Shown here: piece by piece, positions 26,001 to 40,700 of the stretch
Layout: every line of letters starts with the position of its first letter
Numbering within the stretch: the first letter of the stretch is position 1
NCBI GenBank assembly: GCA_016490735.1
Contig: JAEMWC010000281.1
Span: 323,501 to 387,500, forward strand
DNA: 64,000 bases
Direction: 5' to 3'
From: Pachyseris speciosa
Taxonomy: Eukaryota > Cnidaria > Anthozoa > Scleractinia > Pachyseridae
Translations under genes and position numbers: made by a program
Notes under the pieces: model-generated
Database searches by the model: none
What the model was told of the DNA's origin: nothing
The model's input: the letters and a program-made list of their open reading frames with translations, nothing else

Positions 26001-29000
26001 CCTGGCTTCCCGAAAGGAGTTACTGGAGTACGACTGCCGCGAGAGTAAGGCTCCGCTTGAGACCACTAGTAGTGGATCATTGCTGTTGTCATCCGGTGTG
26101 AAGGGTCTGCAGGGTGAATGCTATGGCTGTGCTTCTGCTGCAATTGAGCATTGTGTTACGCTATTGAGAGCATTGGCCATGGTGCCAGGAACCGCAAGGA
26201 ACTGGTCGAACAGGTCAGTCTTGTTGTTTGTTTGTTTGTATTTTAGAAAAATATCCAAGAACCTTGCTCTCACGAGTGGCAACAAGAAGATTTTTTTACC
26301 GAGTGTGCTTATTCATGCCTTTTATCGCCCAGTTAATGTTAATCAACAGTTTTACTGTTGGACAACGAGTTCAGAGTATGATTTTCGTATACTCACATTT
26401 ATTTGTTCATCAACAAACCAACAAAATGACCAGCTCCCAATTGGCTTGTTAGCTCGGTTCATTGAACACTGCACCCGTATCGCAGAGGTGGGCTCCACTC
26501 ACCTACAAGCCTGATTTTACATCTGCAATCTTCGTATGAGTGATTTTTGGATCTAATTATTTCGTTTTTGTTTTGTTTAATTAGGGCCTCATACAAGAAT
26601 TAGTGGAGTTTAACTTGCATGAAGGCACTCCACAAATGAGGAGCGATGTGAGACATCTGCTGTGTTTGCTGACAAAGGACAATGAAGATGCTACAATGCA
26701 GCTGAATGAAATTCTCATCAGTGCTGTGGGGGAGGCTGTAAACAGTCACAAATCCAACCCAGCAGTGGTCAGTAGCACTCTTATTCTCAAGTAACATTTA
26801 TACTGGAGCTGCCTGCAATCAGGTGTCATCATGACAGAGTTTCCCAGTCAAGAAAAACCTGAACATCTTTTTTTTTCGTGCCGTGTAGGTCTCGGGTATC
26901 AGTCGAGAAATGCTGCTTCTGAGCAATGCAGTTGAGATGGAGGACTCTTGCTGGGAAATGCGTTTGAGATGTGGTAGGTTTTTGTCAAGATCTGAAGAGA
27001 ACCTGGCCTCTTAATTCATTCCAGTACGGTACTCTCACCCAAGGTTACCTAAGCGACTGATCATTTATTGATGTTGAATTGTCTGCATGATTGTTTTAAC
27101 ACCAGTGTATTTTGTTGTGCTAGTGATGACACTGTTTATGATGTCTGTTGAGGTGCGCAGTCCGCTCATCATGGAGAGCATCACTTTACCTTGTTTGAAG
27201 ATCCTGCTTCGACTTGTTAAACCACCTTCACCTAGCAGCAAAGCTAACAAGGTACTCATTCTTCTGTTGTACGTTTTGTAAAAGGTGTGAGGAAACCTTA
27301 TTTGCCATCCTGTGCTGAAAAATTGTTGCACCAAAGCGCTTTTCACCCTGACTTTTGTAAAAAAAAAAAAAAGCTTGGGTGTTCAGAAATGCCGTTCATG
27401 TTTGACTTAAGGAAGCTATGCCACGTGCTTTTTAAATCGCTTTGAAATTCAGAAAAAGATACTGGATTGTAATTATACATTGATTTAAGTTATGTCTGAG
27501 TTCTGTTTAAAATTATTATACCAGTCTAGCAAAACATTATTAAGCCTCTTTAGCTTAGGATGGTAAGGATTGAAACTTGAAAAAATGTGGCCACCTTTTT
27601 CAAGTTCTTCTCTTGTGCTGTGGAAAAAATAGCCGAGTACAGATTATGGTTTGAGAAAATAGCTTGATGTCTTTCTTTTGGTGTTCTGGGGGCACCTTGG
27701 TTATGGTACGTGAATGGACTTGGTTTTAATTTGACCCCCAAAACATATAAATATCCAGGACAAAGCAGGAGCAATGATTTCTTTGTGGAAATCAGCACAT
27801 ACCCAGGGGTTATACTCATTGTATTTATTGCTCTTTTTTTTCCCCAAAGGACAAAGACGGCATGTCGCTGGGTTCAATTCAGGGTTACAGTGATGTGCGT
27901 ATTAAAGCCAAGCAGTGGATGGATGGAGATGCCAGTCATACTTATTCTCAGTGGAAAGCAATGGCTCCCAGGAAATCCACTGATAGCAAGACGGGTACTG
28001 GGGAGAGTCGCAGTGAAGCACGCAAGCGCCACCTCATGGAGAAGTATGGCCGCAAGTGGCGAGAGAGGACCAAAAGAAGTGAGTCAACAGATGAGAAGGA
28101 GGCTCCGGAGGAGGAGTGGCTCAGGCACGTGCTGTTTACACCATCAAACAGAGCTGCTCGACAGATGGCATGCACCATGATAGAGTCCCTGTGTCAGGTA
28201 TTATTATACACACGATAGTATATTGTGTTTGATGAGGCTCGGTGATGGAGAGGATAGTTTTGTTTCTCTTGTCAGAGAACAGAGGGTTGAAATTGTCGTT
28301 TAATATTTATAACGATTGCCTATATGTGACCTTAAAGTGCCTATAAAGTAAAAAACGTCTTGTTCTAATATGCTAGTTCATTCTTTTCTGAATCTTAATA
28401 TGTAGGCATTAAAACATTCACAACGCGGAATAAAGCGAACCGAAAGTTTTAAATTTGGCGCCAATAAGTGTTTCCATCTTGCGCGCGGCCAAAACGATCG
28501 TATCACAAAGCTGTGACGTAGGAAATACTTCAGAAGACACGAGTGTCTTGGCATTTCCTACGTCATCAGCATTGTCCTGGGCAAAGATTCGTTCCCAGTC
28601 CACGGGACACAATTTAGTGAATTTTGAGGTTCTTTGGAGGGCGAAAAAATTCGGCTTTAGTTACTTTTGTCAAATTTCGTTTTTCATTTCGTATTCAAGA
28701 CACAATAAACTTCAAAAACTACGAGAAAAAAATTTTACAGAGGTACTTTAACTGGATGAAAAAAAGTACCAAGAAACTGTATTAAGCAATGTAAAGAACA
28801 ACAACATTTATAGTGAAGATTCGTGATGAGTCGGAGATATCAGTTGGCCTCATGGGTCGTGCATTTTGACCACCACTTACGTGGTTTTTAGTACAAATGT
28901 GTCGAAATTGTTCAAAATTATTTTCAAGCCCTAACGTTTTTACGACTTTAGAGCAAAGGGCTACGGACGAATAGAAACTACTAGCAAAATCGGTGGGCAA

Positions 29001-32000
29001 GTTTGTACACACTCTTGCTTAGACATTTGTAACAGAAGGCTTCAATTTGTTCCGTTTCGTTTAGATGCCCAGTCGACAACAGCACATGTTGGACTTGCTG
29101 ACAAGGTATGTTGTCTTAAAATAATAAATAAATAATTGATTAATTGTACAGTGCATTGTTTTAAGCTAAGGTACTCGAAACTTATGGTCTTGATTCTTCC
29201 CAAAAAGAACAAAATATGATTATGTCATATAGGGTGGAGTGCATAACGGAATAACCATTCTTTACGCAGCTATTTAGAGGAAGTGCGCAGTGCTGGCGAG
29301 AATGCAGCAGAGTTCTTTCAGTTGTATCAGCGGCTGACTCAACCAACTTACTGGAAATTTTACCTGGCCCTGCAGGGAGCATTGTTGCAAATTGGACGGC
29401 TTTTGACTAAGGTACATTCATAAATAAGTCTTTTGGATTCACAGAAGGGCCTCAGGTAGACAAATCCTTAGACAAAAGGCTTAGTCTTGCTCGCTTTAGG
29501 TGTGAATCAATCAACAAAGAGTGTGCAGAAACCGACAAATAAAATGTTCCCTTTTTTACGCATTGTAAAGAAACTTTGTTACCTTTTTCTTTTTTCACTA
29601 ACTCCCGTTAAAGAGTTAAAAGTGACTAGTACTTTTTTCTGTTATTAGATACGTATGTTCTGCTCATTTTAAGGTAATTTGGTTGGGGTGTCCTGAAAAA
29701 TATTATTTCTGATCATCAGCAAGCAAATGAAGAGAATGCTTTAAATTTTATAGTGAAAATTTCTGTTTAGGCGGTTTTAAGGCCCCCAAAGAAGTAACTT
29801 TAAAAGTCTTTAAACCTTATCTCGACAAAGTTAAATACGATTACTTTCTCTGCAGGAAATCGAGCATCTGACGTATTTGGAACAGTACACACTGAGTTCT
29901 GATTTGTCCCAGGGATATGCTTTGAAGATGCTAGCTGGTAAGTAGGCACATACAGTTACAGTTCCTCAGCATAGTTAACAATTGGTTCATGTGCCAGAGT
30001 GCGTTCATTGAGATATTAAGCACTCGGAAGGTTTGGAGAGCACGAAAGATGCGTAAGAGTTGCTTGAGGCATATTGTATGTCATAGACAATAAAAGTACG
30101 TTTTATTCTGGATTTCATCATCACAATCTCCTAACTCGCTTTCATTAATTGATCTTTCTCCCTTTATTGCAGTACTTTCTTGTATGAGTTGTGGAAATCT
30201 CCCTCTGCTACCTTTTCAGTTCGATTATCTTCATGTTTTCGTTTCTTTGCAGAGTTGATGTCTTCATTTCTGGAGCATGAGGGAATCAAACAGAAGTTCA
30301 AGGGAAGACTTGTGGCCACAGTGCTGAACGGTTACTTGTCGTTGCGAAGGTGACTCTTATGATGGTTGATCCATTCTGTTTACAGGTTTATTTCTCATAC
30401 TAATCTTGCGCTTATCATGTAGTCAGTTTGGGAGTTTAGCCCTCAAAACTGATTGGTGAGACTCGAGATTCAGTTACAATTACTAGATAACAAAAAACAA
30501 ACAAACAAACAAACAACTGAAAAGTCGAGGTCTAATCGTCGGTCGTGTGTACACATCAGGGTTTATTTGGTATTCCGTTCTTGTGATTAAGATTTTTTTA
30601 GACAGTAGTTGGGCGAGACTGGGTAATCTTTTGCAAAGAACGGATTACCAACACACTACTAGTTAGTAAAGGTCACATTTTCCGCCCAGTCCACAGATCA
30701 GGTTTATTTGATAGTATAATCTTAAGCTTATTTTATGATTAGACTGGTGGTTCAGCGCACCAAGCTGATTGACGAGACTCAAGAGATTCTGTTAGAGTTG
30801 CTGGAGGAGATGACTACTGGTAGGTGCTGTCACATTGAACACGCATTAGGCCATGTGAAAAATGTCTCTGGTCAGGTTAAAGGAGCTATGTCACATGAAT
30901 CTCCACTCTTTCAACAAATTGACGAAATTGGAAATAATCACTAGATTATAACACTGGATATAACATTTAAGTGTACAAAAAAATGGATATCATCATAACC
31001 TATTTTCGCTTTTAAATTTCACGGGCGCGGCCATGTTGGATTTGATGACGTGTAATGGTTGCCCTATTGTTTAACACAGGATTTTCTGCTTCATTTGCTT
31101 CTTGACAATAGCTGCAACCATTACACGTCATCAAATCCAAAGTGTCCGCGCCTGGGAAATTTGAAAGCAAAAATAGGCGATAATGATATCAATTTGTTTG
31201 TACACTTAAACTTTTTATCCACGTTTCAAAACAAAATTTGGTACCAGTGATTATTTCCAACAATTTAGCGTGAATTTGCTGTAAGAGTGGAGGTTTCCTT
31301 TAATATTACCTTGACAAGCTGAAAAAGATATTGGAAGCAAAGAAAACCCAAAAATAACAGTTCAGTTTTGTTCAAAATTATTTTACATCTTAATCAGAAC
31401 TATTAACTAAGCATCTTTGGCTGAGGATGGGGAGGACTGAAAAGGATTGCAACTTGAAAAAAATTGGGCCAACTTTTTCAAGTTCTCCTCTTGAGCTGAG
31501 GAAAAAATAGACAAATCCAGATTATGGTTTGGTTTCCCTTTAAGAAAATAACTTGATATCTTTCTTTTGGTGTTATAGGGACATGTTGGGTATGAGAATT
31601 GGTACTTAAGGGTACTTGGTTTTGATATGAACTCCAAAACGTCAAAATTACCATGACTTGGTCCCTAAAGAAATCAAAGCACGACTGTGAAGAAGTCGTG
31701 GATATGTGACCTTATAAATTTGCGATAAGGGGGATTAAGCCAAGATGACTCGAGAAAACGGCGTTTTTACTAGTTTAAATGCGTAAAACCTCTTTCTGGA
31801 AAGTGTTTAAACAACTTTTTAATGCGTTTAAACGGCCAGCTCTTTTGAGCATCAATTTTTTTGTTCATGAGTTTAACGCAATTTAACCTCGGGGTGCATA
31901 TTTACATATTAGCTTTTGAATGAATTATCGAAGCAGGGAGATATCGTGGGAGTTAAAATGTGTCAATGTGCTCCTTTTGAAAGCTGAGCAAGTTTCTGTC

Positions 32001-32864
32001 TAGTCTTTATGGTCGGATAAATATCATTCATAAATATTCATTCAAAACTTTTACTGAAAATATGGCGCGTTTAGTTAAAACGAAGAGTATTTCTCAAAGC
32101 AAACTTGTGTTTACATTGTAGGTAGACGCGATGGCGCCACAAAAAATAATTTGATTTTAGATTGCGTTGTTCTCGTCAGAATATTATTTACAACGCTGAA
32201 AATGGCTTCGCGAATGCAGCTATATTTGTGTCAAAAGTTTCCGTCATCAATTTCTGTGCATTTCTGTGCAATTTCTGGTTGAACGGCTCATAATTTTTCC
32301 ACAGATCGTAAATTGGATGAACGTAGGAGAAGCTGCGCTTGTGACGGAATATTGTTTATAATTTCTTTCGCCATCTGGCTGTTTGATCGAACGTTCCTTT
32401 TGCCGTTTATTCGTTCGATCCGAGCTGAAATAAAGTTACTTTACTTTACTTTTTTCATTCCGTTCATTGGTTCGACTGTTGCTCCTTAGACATACTTCGG
32501 AAAGCCGATAGAGGTGTTCCGGCGATATTTCGGAAAATCGATATCTATTTTGTCTGCCGTTGACATGTCGATTTGTTTACATCTGAGTGAGTGAAAAATT
32601 TGCATAATCTGACCCCCAACAATACTCGTTCCTACGCTTTGCGTATCCACGACTTAAAAACGATACCATAAGAATTCTTAACCTCTTTGTGGTTAATATC
32701 ATTGGTAGTGGTAATAAGCTCCCTGTAGCTATCAGAAACTTAACTGAGTATAACTCCTTTTGTCGTAGTGTGAAGAGACATCTTTCGTGTGGGCAACCTT
32801 AAGCAGTGACACAATTATAAATTGTACATATACTATTCTTAATTTTTTTATTTTTATTTATTTA

Positions 32865-32897
<33 letters not shown>

Positions 32898-33083
32898 TAT
32901 TATTTTTATTTTTAGGCAATTTTTTGTTATCATTTATCACTGTAAATATAAACTACTTAGCGTTTTTAACAGAGTTTTTCCTAGGTTTGTTATAATTGTA
33001 ATTAACCTTAGTTAAATATTAACGGATGAAGAGCCACCTAGTGGAAATGCTGTTAATAAAGTCATTATTATTATTATTATTAC

Positions 33084-33141
<58 letters not shown>

Positions 33142-36100
33142 ATAAGAATCACAGCGACCTTGAGATCCGAATACAATTTCAACTGTTACGTCATGAGTAA
33201 TCCTTCTTGCTGTTGCTTCAGAGCATAGGAAGAACGTGTGATGGTCGAGCTCGAAATTAAACTTACAACTGTATTCTGATGTTGATGTCCTGATGACTAG
33301 AGCAATAATGAAATTTATGGTCAAGACAGCAAAGCCAGTTTACTTACGAGACATTCTATTTTAAGAAAAGCGGAACGAACTCTTTTTTTGTACTTGCAGG
33401 TACTGAGACCGAAACCAAAGCATTCATGGCTATTTGTGTGGAAACCCTCAAGAGGTTTGCTTCATTACACGCATCTTTTTTCAAGGGTTTAAATATGTTT
33501 GACGTCTTGCAGACAGAACATTACGCACATAGTCAGAGGCAGACTTATAATTACTGAAAAGGACAATGGTAAGGTTTTACTGAGGAAACACTTTAATCTT
33601 GTCATCTTTTTCGCGCCTTTGTTTCAGGTACGGATTGGAAGACCTGAGGACTCCAGTGTTTATTTTTGAGCGCCTGTGCAACCTTATTTTCCCTGTAAGT
33701 TACTCCGGAGTGAGTAAATTAAGAAATACAACGTGATAGAAATGCATCTAACATCAAAGAAATCTCGGAAAAAAAATCCGAGCTCCAGATGGGATTTGAA
33801 CCCACGCCCCTTCATGATCTAGACGTACGCTCTAACCACTGAGCTACTGGGACTCTGGTGAGCAAGGGTGAAATGTGGGCTTTGACTGGAACCGCATCAC
33901 GCGGTCACACAGCCGTGCAAAACAAACGCCACGTTACAAGTCTTCAGTTTACCCATACTGACACAAAATTTAATGGTTAACTAAATATGGTTTTATAATA
34001 GCATCCAGGTTCATGCCATCTTTATTCTATATCGTTAAGAGTGAAATAAATGAACTTGTTCAGTCCCGTCTAGGAGTACCGTTAAGACCGTAAGACCCAA
34101 TTCTCCGATATTCTGCTGCCTCACAATTGCTGTCTTCACTTTTTCAGGAAGAAAATGATGTGGGTGAGTTTTTTCTCACGTTGGAGAAAGACCCTCAGCA
34201 GGAAGACTTTCTGCAAGGACGCATGCAAGGAAATCCTTACAGGTTTGTTTGAACATTTTCTTAAGGTTTGAAGGTTTTGTCAGAAATTAGATTCATAAAA
34301 TCTGGCATAGTGTTTTGACACTTTTTCATGCGTGGAATGAGAAGGAAGAGAGGTGCATGTATTGTAATCAGCAAGAAATATTGCACGAGTGAATTATTAA
34401 TGCATGGACTGCTTTTGGCTGTCTTTTCAGTTGTAATGAGCCTGGTATGGGTCCCCTCATGAGAGATGTCAAGAACAAGATTTGCACTGGTAAGGAAACA
34501 CCTGCAGTCGTTTTACAGTTCTTTATTATTGGTGATAGTATGTCCTTGCAGCACGATTTGGAGAAGGGTAGCATGTTTAACTAACGCGCATACTTAAAAG
34601 CTGGCAACCATCTCATCAGAATTTGACAACAGTGGTCAACACATCCAAAACCAAATTGTCTCATAGGAAACATCTCAATCACAGGCTTCATGAGGCTGGT
34701 CCCCGGCGTGCGTCTCTCAAAACTCCTGAAAACATAATGAAACACAATTGTTCACTACTCTAATTCAATTTTTTAGATATTTTGAAAGCAAATGCGTTCA
34801 AAATGTTTCAAGGTAAATTAAGAACCGACATCCCTGTCTTCTGCATTTCGATTCTTTGTAACCTTCTTTTGAAAACTAAAAAAGCTACCAACTGTGTTTA
34901 AAAGAAGCCTTCTTCGATAAACGTTTGGTTTTCTAACAAGAACTTAATTGGAATAGTTTGCACTAAAATGACCAACAGTAACCCGAAACTCCTGGAATTT
35001 TATTAAACGCACCCTGATTGGCTGTCTGAAAGGGATCCCGTGACATGTGACCCCCTGTTTTTGTAGACCGTTGCCTTAGCAACTGAGCTCAACTGTTCAT
35101 GTTTGTTCATTTTTCCAGATTGTGAACTGGTAGCTTTGCTTGAGGATGACAGTGGAATGGAGGTAACTGAAATGTGCAATCTTTTCTTGCTGAATTATCT
35201 TTTTAACGAAGATTAATGACATTCCTCCTTCCATGTCAGTTGCTTGTCAACAGCAAAATTATCAGCCTGGACCTGCCTGTCAAGGATGTTTACAAGAAAA
35301 TTTGGTGCCCCGAAGGAGAGGTGTGTTGATGTTTTACGGTTTATAGGAATCCACAGCATTGATTTTCCAAAATTGCCTTGTAACTTGGGCATTATTGGGT
35401 AACATAATAATACGAGCGACTGTTAATAATTCAACATTATCACAGGTAATGATAATTATTTTGCTGACTGCATTTGAGTTAACCTGTGTGCAGACGTCTC
35501 CTATTTCCTTTGCTGCACGTGTCCTTTGCACGCAGGCTACATTTCAGCGCGTGCTGCAGTTTCAGTTTTCACTTCCCGAAGAGAGTCTTCATGATACCTT
35601 AGTATACTGATCAGTTTTTACTTTCCAAAGAGGGGGGGAGGGGGGGGGGGGTCTTTTGATACCTTGGTGTACTGAATTCCTTTTGTCATTGAATTCTTGC
35701 GTTAGGGGGAACCAATGAGGATTATCTACAGAATGAGAGGTAAGCAATTTTTTCGTCAGTTAACGAGGGTGAGAAAAAGACAGGCTGAAGCTAACTTAAT
35801 TTGAGCTGAAAAGCATTCTTTGTTTACACAAGCAATTACAGTAGCATTTTTCTGAATATAAAATCTATTCCTTTAACGTCACTAGTTCAAAATTATTTAC
35901 AGTTTTGTAACAACAACTGTTGGTCTGGGCTTAGTCAGAAAATCACCTTCGTTTCTTCCTCTCAGGTTTGTTGGGAGATGCAACCGAAGAGTTTGTGGAA
36001 AATCTTGATACACAGCAAGGTTAGTGCTGATTGCCACCTTTATAAGCTTGCTGTGCTCTCCATTTATCAGATCTAGACGGCTAGGCGTAACTTAAATCAA

Positions 36101-37706
36101 ATTATACATTTCTTGATGGAGAGAATCATGTATACTCCTCAGTTTTGACAGACCAACAATGCATATGTGTGTTTTTCTCGTATGTTGACAGAAGAAGAAC
36201 TGGATGACGAAGAAGTGTATAAGATGGCTTCCATCATGTCCAGCTCTGGTGGACTGGAGGCTATGCTCAGCAGGTAATTAATCGCCTTGTACTGTGTCAT
36301 TTTATGGCCACAAGAAGTGTCCGCGGTTGAATTTTGTGTTTCTCTTAACAGCAGGGCGGCCATTTAAACGCCGGAAAACAAGGGAAACTGGAGAAAAGAA
36401 TGACTTGTTCCTCCTCCCCTGTTCCATTCTTTCCCTCTACCTGCCTGCTTACTGATTCGAAATAACAGTTCAGACATGAGGAGACACGTAAACCAAACCA
36501 CTTAGACTTACTTGCGGGCGGGTCGTGCCATTCTCGTCCTCTGTGATGGGTACAAGATAGCGAAACAGAAGCAGATAGCAACTTCAAACTAACGGAATGT
36601 TGTGCATTTTTCAGCCTGTATTATTAAACATCACGCAGTTGTCTTAATGTTGTAACGTCGTGCAAATCAGTAGCTGGTGTGGTTTGATATTTAGATATAC
36701 ATGAAACAGTTTTGAGCCAATGCACCTATGTTTCTTTTAAGGTTGAGTGGTATTAAAGACCTTGTGCGTGGCAAGCAGTTAGTGTCAGTCATTCTTAAGC
36801 TGATGGGATACTGTGTCAAACTTAAGGTAGATTAATAATGATGTTACTCATGTTGCCCTTTAGATTGATTTCATTCTTCTAAAAGCGATTTTTTTCAACA
36901 GCATTAGAATGACAGAAAGATGGTTTACGATAATAGCTAGACTTTAGTCCAATGGTCACAACAACAGGAACCAGGGATAGTACAGTGACTGTTTAAAAAG
37001 TGTTATTCCAGTCTTATTCCAGTCTTAACTTGTTGTTCATCCCCAGGTCAATAGGCAGTACCTGTGCCTTCCAACCCTGAATACTCTCAATGTCCTTCTT
37101 GGAACATTAAACCAGGTATGGAAACGAAACAATATCGCTATGTTCATTGGAAACAACAGTCGGTTTTCGGACACTGTACGGTCGCATTTTTAAAATCTCC
37201 GACTAATTTTACAATGTGCTTGGCCATTACTGTCCGTACAGAAGAAATTCAGAATTTATACTTATAAATCTGTTAAGCTGAAAGCGTTTGTTGTAAGAGG
37301 CGTGTAGAAATAACGCCATGTCTTTATCTTTGTTTTTGCTGGAAGCTAAAAAAAATGGCCGTGTCTGCCGCCTGGTTACTTAACATTTGTGTCTGCCTTC
37401 TCAGTACCTAATATCTCCCTTGTGTTTGTGTGCAGCAGAGAGGTCAGTGTTTAACGATGGCTTGTTGTTTAGGCTCTGCAGCTGGAGGCTGATTCAGGTG
37501 GAGGAGCCAGCATAGCAGAAGATGTGCTGGGCATCATGGAGACGGTTCTGCAGGAGGCCACCAGTACTCCTACCCCTGACATACCCATCCAGCAGGGAGA
37601 TGGCTCACAACTAGACATGCTTCTAGACAGGATAACAAGCCCCTATGTGGTACGGTTTTGTGTATGTTATTTTTGGTGATGCCGATGACAGTGAGGATCA
37701 TGGCTG

Positions 37707-37743
<37 letters not shown>

Positions 37744-40700
37744 TTGCATGACACTTGTTTGTACCTTGTTTATTTCCTGTTGCAGAGAACGCACAGCAGC
37801 GTGCTTCAAGCTATGATGCGCATAATCCCCTTCCTGACGTTTGGAGACGAAGAAAACATGAGAACATTGGTGAACCACTTTCTGCCATACCTGGACTTTG
37901 AGAAGTAAGTTTCAATCAGTCGGGTGAAATGCAGTGATTCACTCAGGCTGCCATTGCCCTTGAAGAGCTCGCTTTGGTTCACCCGACAGGAAATGCTGAA
38001 GTTTTCTTGTTATATTTGACAGGTTTGATCGTGAGCGGTCCAGTGATGAGGTCCTCTTTTTTGATTGCTTCTGTAGCATAGCAAGTAAAATCGAGGTATG
38101 GCTTTAGTTGTGGCTATGATGTAGTGGTGAACTGTATATTCTTTGGTTTCCCTAAAATACAAAAATGTATTTGGAGGGCTGGTAGTTTACAGTCCCGAGG
38201 CTTTCATGTTTATCTGTTTGTTTCATTTGATGGGTAAACTTTTTCATCGTCATATTCCTTTATTTGTAATAGTTACGTCTTTCTAAGACCATGTCTTCTC
38301 TTTGGACAGAACAACCACAACGGTTTTAAGTTGAAGGAAATGATAATCGAGAATGGAATTGTAGCCAAAGCCTTGAAGTACCTGGAAAAACAAACACCTC
38401 AAAAGCCCTTCAGGTAAGGTGACTTGTGCTGATCACCTGAAGGTCAGTAATATTTGAGATTATTGAAACACGAGTGTGTTTATGGTTTCTTTCTGCAGTA
38501 AAGCAAACCTTCTTGAAGCTGACGTTTGGAAGGAGTTTTTAGCACGGCCATCTCTTCCGTACGTACTTCGGCTCTTGACTGGACTTTGCAAAGGACATAA
38601 CAATACACAGGTATGGGAAAAGGACGTTTCCTCCTCTTAATATTTAATAATTAGATTATGAGTTCGAGATTTCTATCATGCGCTCTCATAGAAATCGATG
38701 GCGAATAATCTAGTTTTAGTATAAATCCACTAGTCGTTCAAAACTAAACAAGTTGTCTAAATCCTCCTCGCAGACACTTCGAAAACGCGAAGAAACGGCC
38801 GTCATGTTGTTGGCAACCGTTACTCACTATCTATTACAGAATAGATAGTTAGTAGTGTAGCCAATCAGAGTACGGCATTCGTGATAGAACTCTAGAAGAT
38901 TTACACTAAAGAGGCATATTTGCGCTGTTTATGATTTTGTGTGGATACTCGAATAGTTATTATCCCGAAAAATATCTTTGCGTCAGATAGCACTGTACTC
39001 AAGATACCCATTCTGATTTGTGGTTTGTGTCAGTCTGCTCAGCAAGGTTAAGTCGAGTTAATTATTTCTCTGAAACTTGATTAAATAAATTGTGCGCAAT
39101 GACCTCCTCCATTTGCCTCACACTTTTAGTGTGCTGTTGCACCTAAAGCTCACAAACCACCTTCAAGTAATGATCTTGCGTTAATTTGTTACGGCAATCA
39201 GATAATGGTTGAGAACCATTTCTGTGTGTGTGTGTTTCAGGTTCTCGTGGGTGAGTCAGCAGTCCCAGCTATTCATCGGTTGGAGCAAGTGTCTTCTGAA
39301 GAAAAGGTTGGCTCACTGGCGGAGAACCTCATGGAAGCACTCCGAGAACATCCTGATGTGGAGAAAAAGGTCATTTTAACAGCTCTTTGCTCCTCATACA
39401 GAAAGGACTAAACAAAACGACGGTGTTCCACCTTTTGATACAGTTAATGATATTCCTGTAACAACAACTTAAATGCGGTACAGTTGCCTAAAAAGTTGGC
39501 AAGACCACAATTATTCTGCACCGCTTTTATTACGAACATTTTCGGCCACCAGAAAATTGTTGCGGTACAAACCAGCAGGGGCAGAAGTGGCAGCAGCCGT
39601 AGCTGTTGTAAGTTTTACGCAATCTCCCTTTCCTCCATCACCACCCCCTCCCAATCCCCCACAGGCAACACACACCATTCAAATCAATATTAGAGGGCAT
39701 TTGATCAGCTACACTTATAGTGCCCTTAGGTCAATTTAGGGAGACATTAACAGTCCCACCCAAGCTCCATTTTTTTAGCTTCCTTGTAATATTTCCTTTT
39801 TGATTTCTATTCAGGTTTCAGAAGTCCGACGGTCAACACGACTGGAGAAAAAGAAACTCGCCATGGCCATGCGAGAAAAACAACTTGGTGCTCTGGGCAT
39901 GGAGGTACGCAGATCCCCCCTTAACGTTACTTGTGTTCTTCCGTATAGAGTATGCGCGGAGCGGTCATGTTGGAGGACCAAACAATAAGAAATTATTTGC
40001 ATGTTTATTTCAATAAATTGTTGTTGTTTGTTTGTTGTTGTTGTTGTTGTTGCATAATGATGAATTTATTTCCCAAAGGAAAATCATTTTATTGTTTTGG
40101 TCTTCCAACGTGGCCTCTCTGAACAAACTCTATTGTTAAGTGTTGCAACTATACAGATCCTTAGAAAGTCAGTCGCTTATCACCTTTTGATTGCATAGGA
40201 CTGATGCACATTCGATCCCACAAACGGAGATGGCCACTCTTAGACTATGAGTAGTCCCATATTTTTCTTCGGGATGGTGAAACAAGCGAAAGACGCGCGC
40301 GGGAACATTTCTCCTTCAAGAACAAGCGACGTGCGTGGGGAGGTATCTCCTCGCGGGAGGCAATGTTCGCGCACTCGAGTGTTTCTCTTGTGTTCTATAT
40401 GTATAGTCTGGCTCACTTGTAACAGATAGAAGTGGTTGACTGCCACTCGAACCTGAATTTTGGATTTTAACGAACGGGTTACACAGTGATGTCATTTCGG
40501 CTTTGGAGCATCTATCTGCCAATTGTTTACATGACCTTTTGGGTTTCTAGGCCTTCCTAATAGTTTATTTTGAAAGACTTTGATTCAACCTTTCAGACGA
40601 CATCAGCAGGGAAGATTATCGCCAAACCATCCAGTATGCTGCGTGAAATGGAGGAGCTGCATGAGGAATCCGGACTGTCTTGTTGCATCTGCCGTGAAGG

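Noticed and set aside
33019..33324. Minus-strand ORF with long Asn run
   Set aside because: Translation of a (TTA)n LINE tail.
37570..37878. Minus-strand ORF across UBR4 exons 58-59
   Set aside because: Antisense shadow of coding exons plus a (GAT)n tract.
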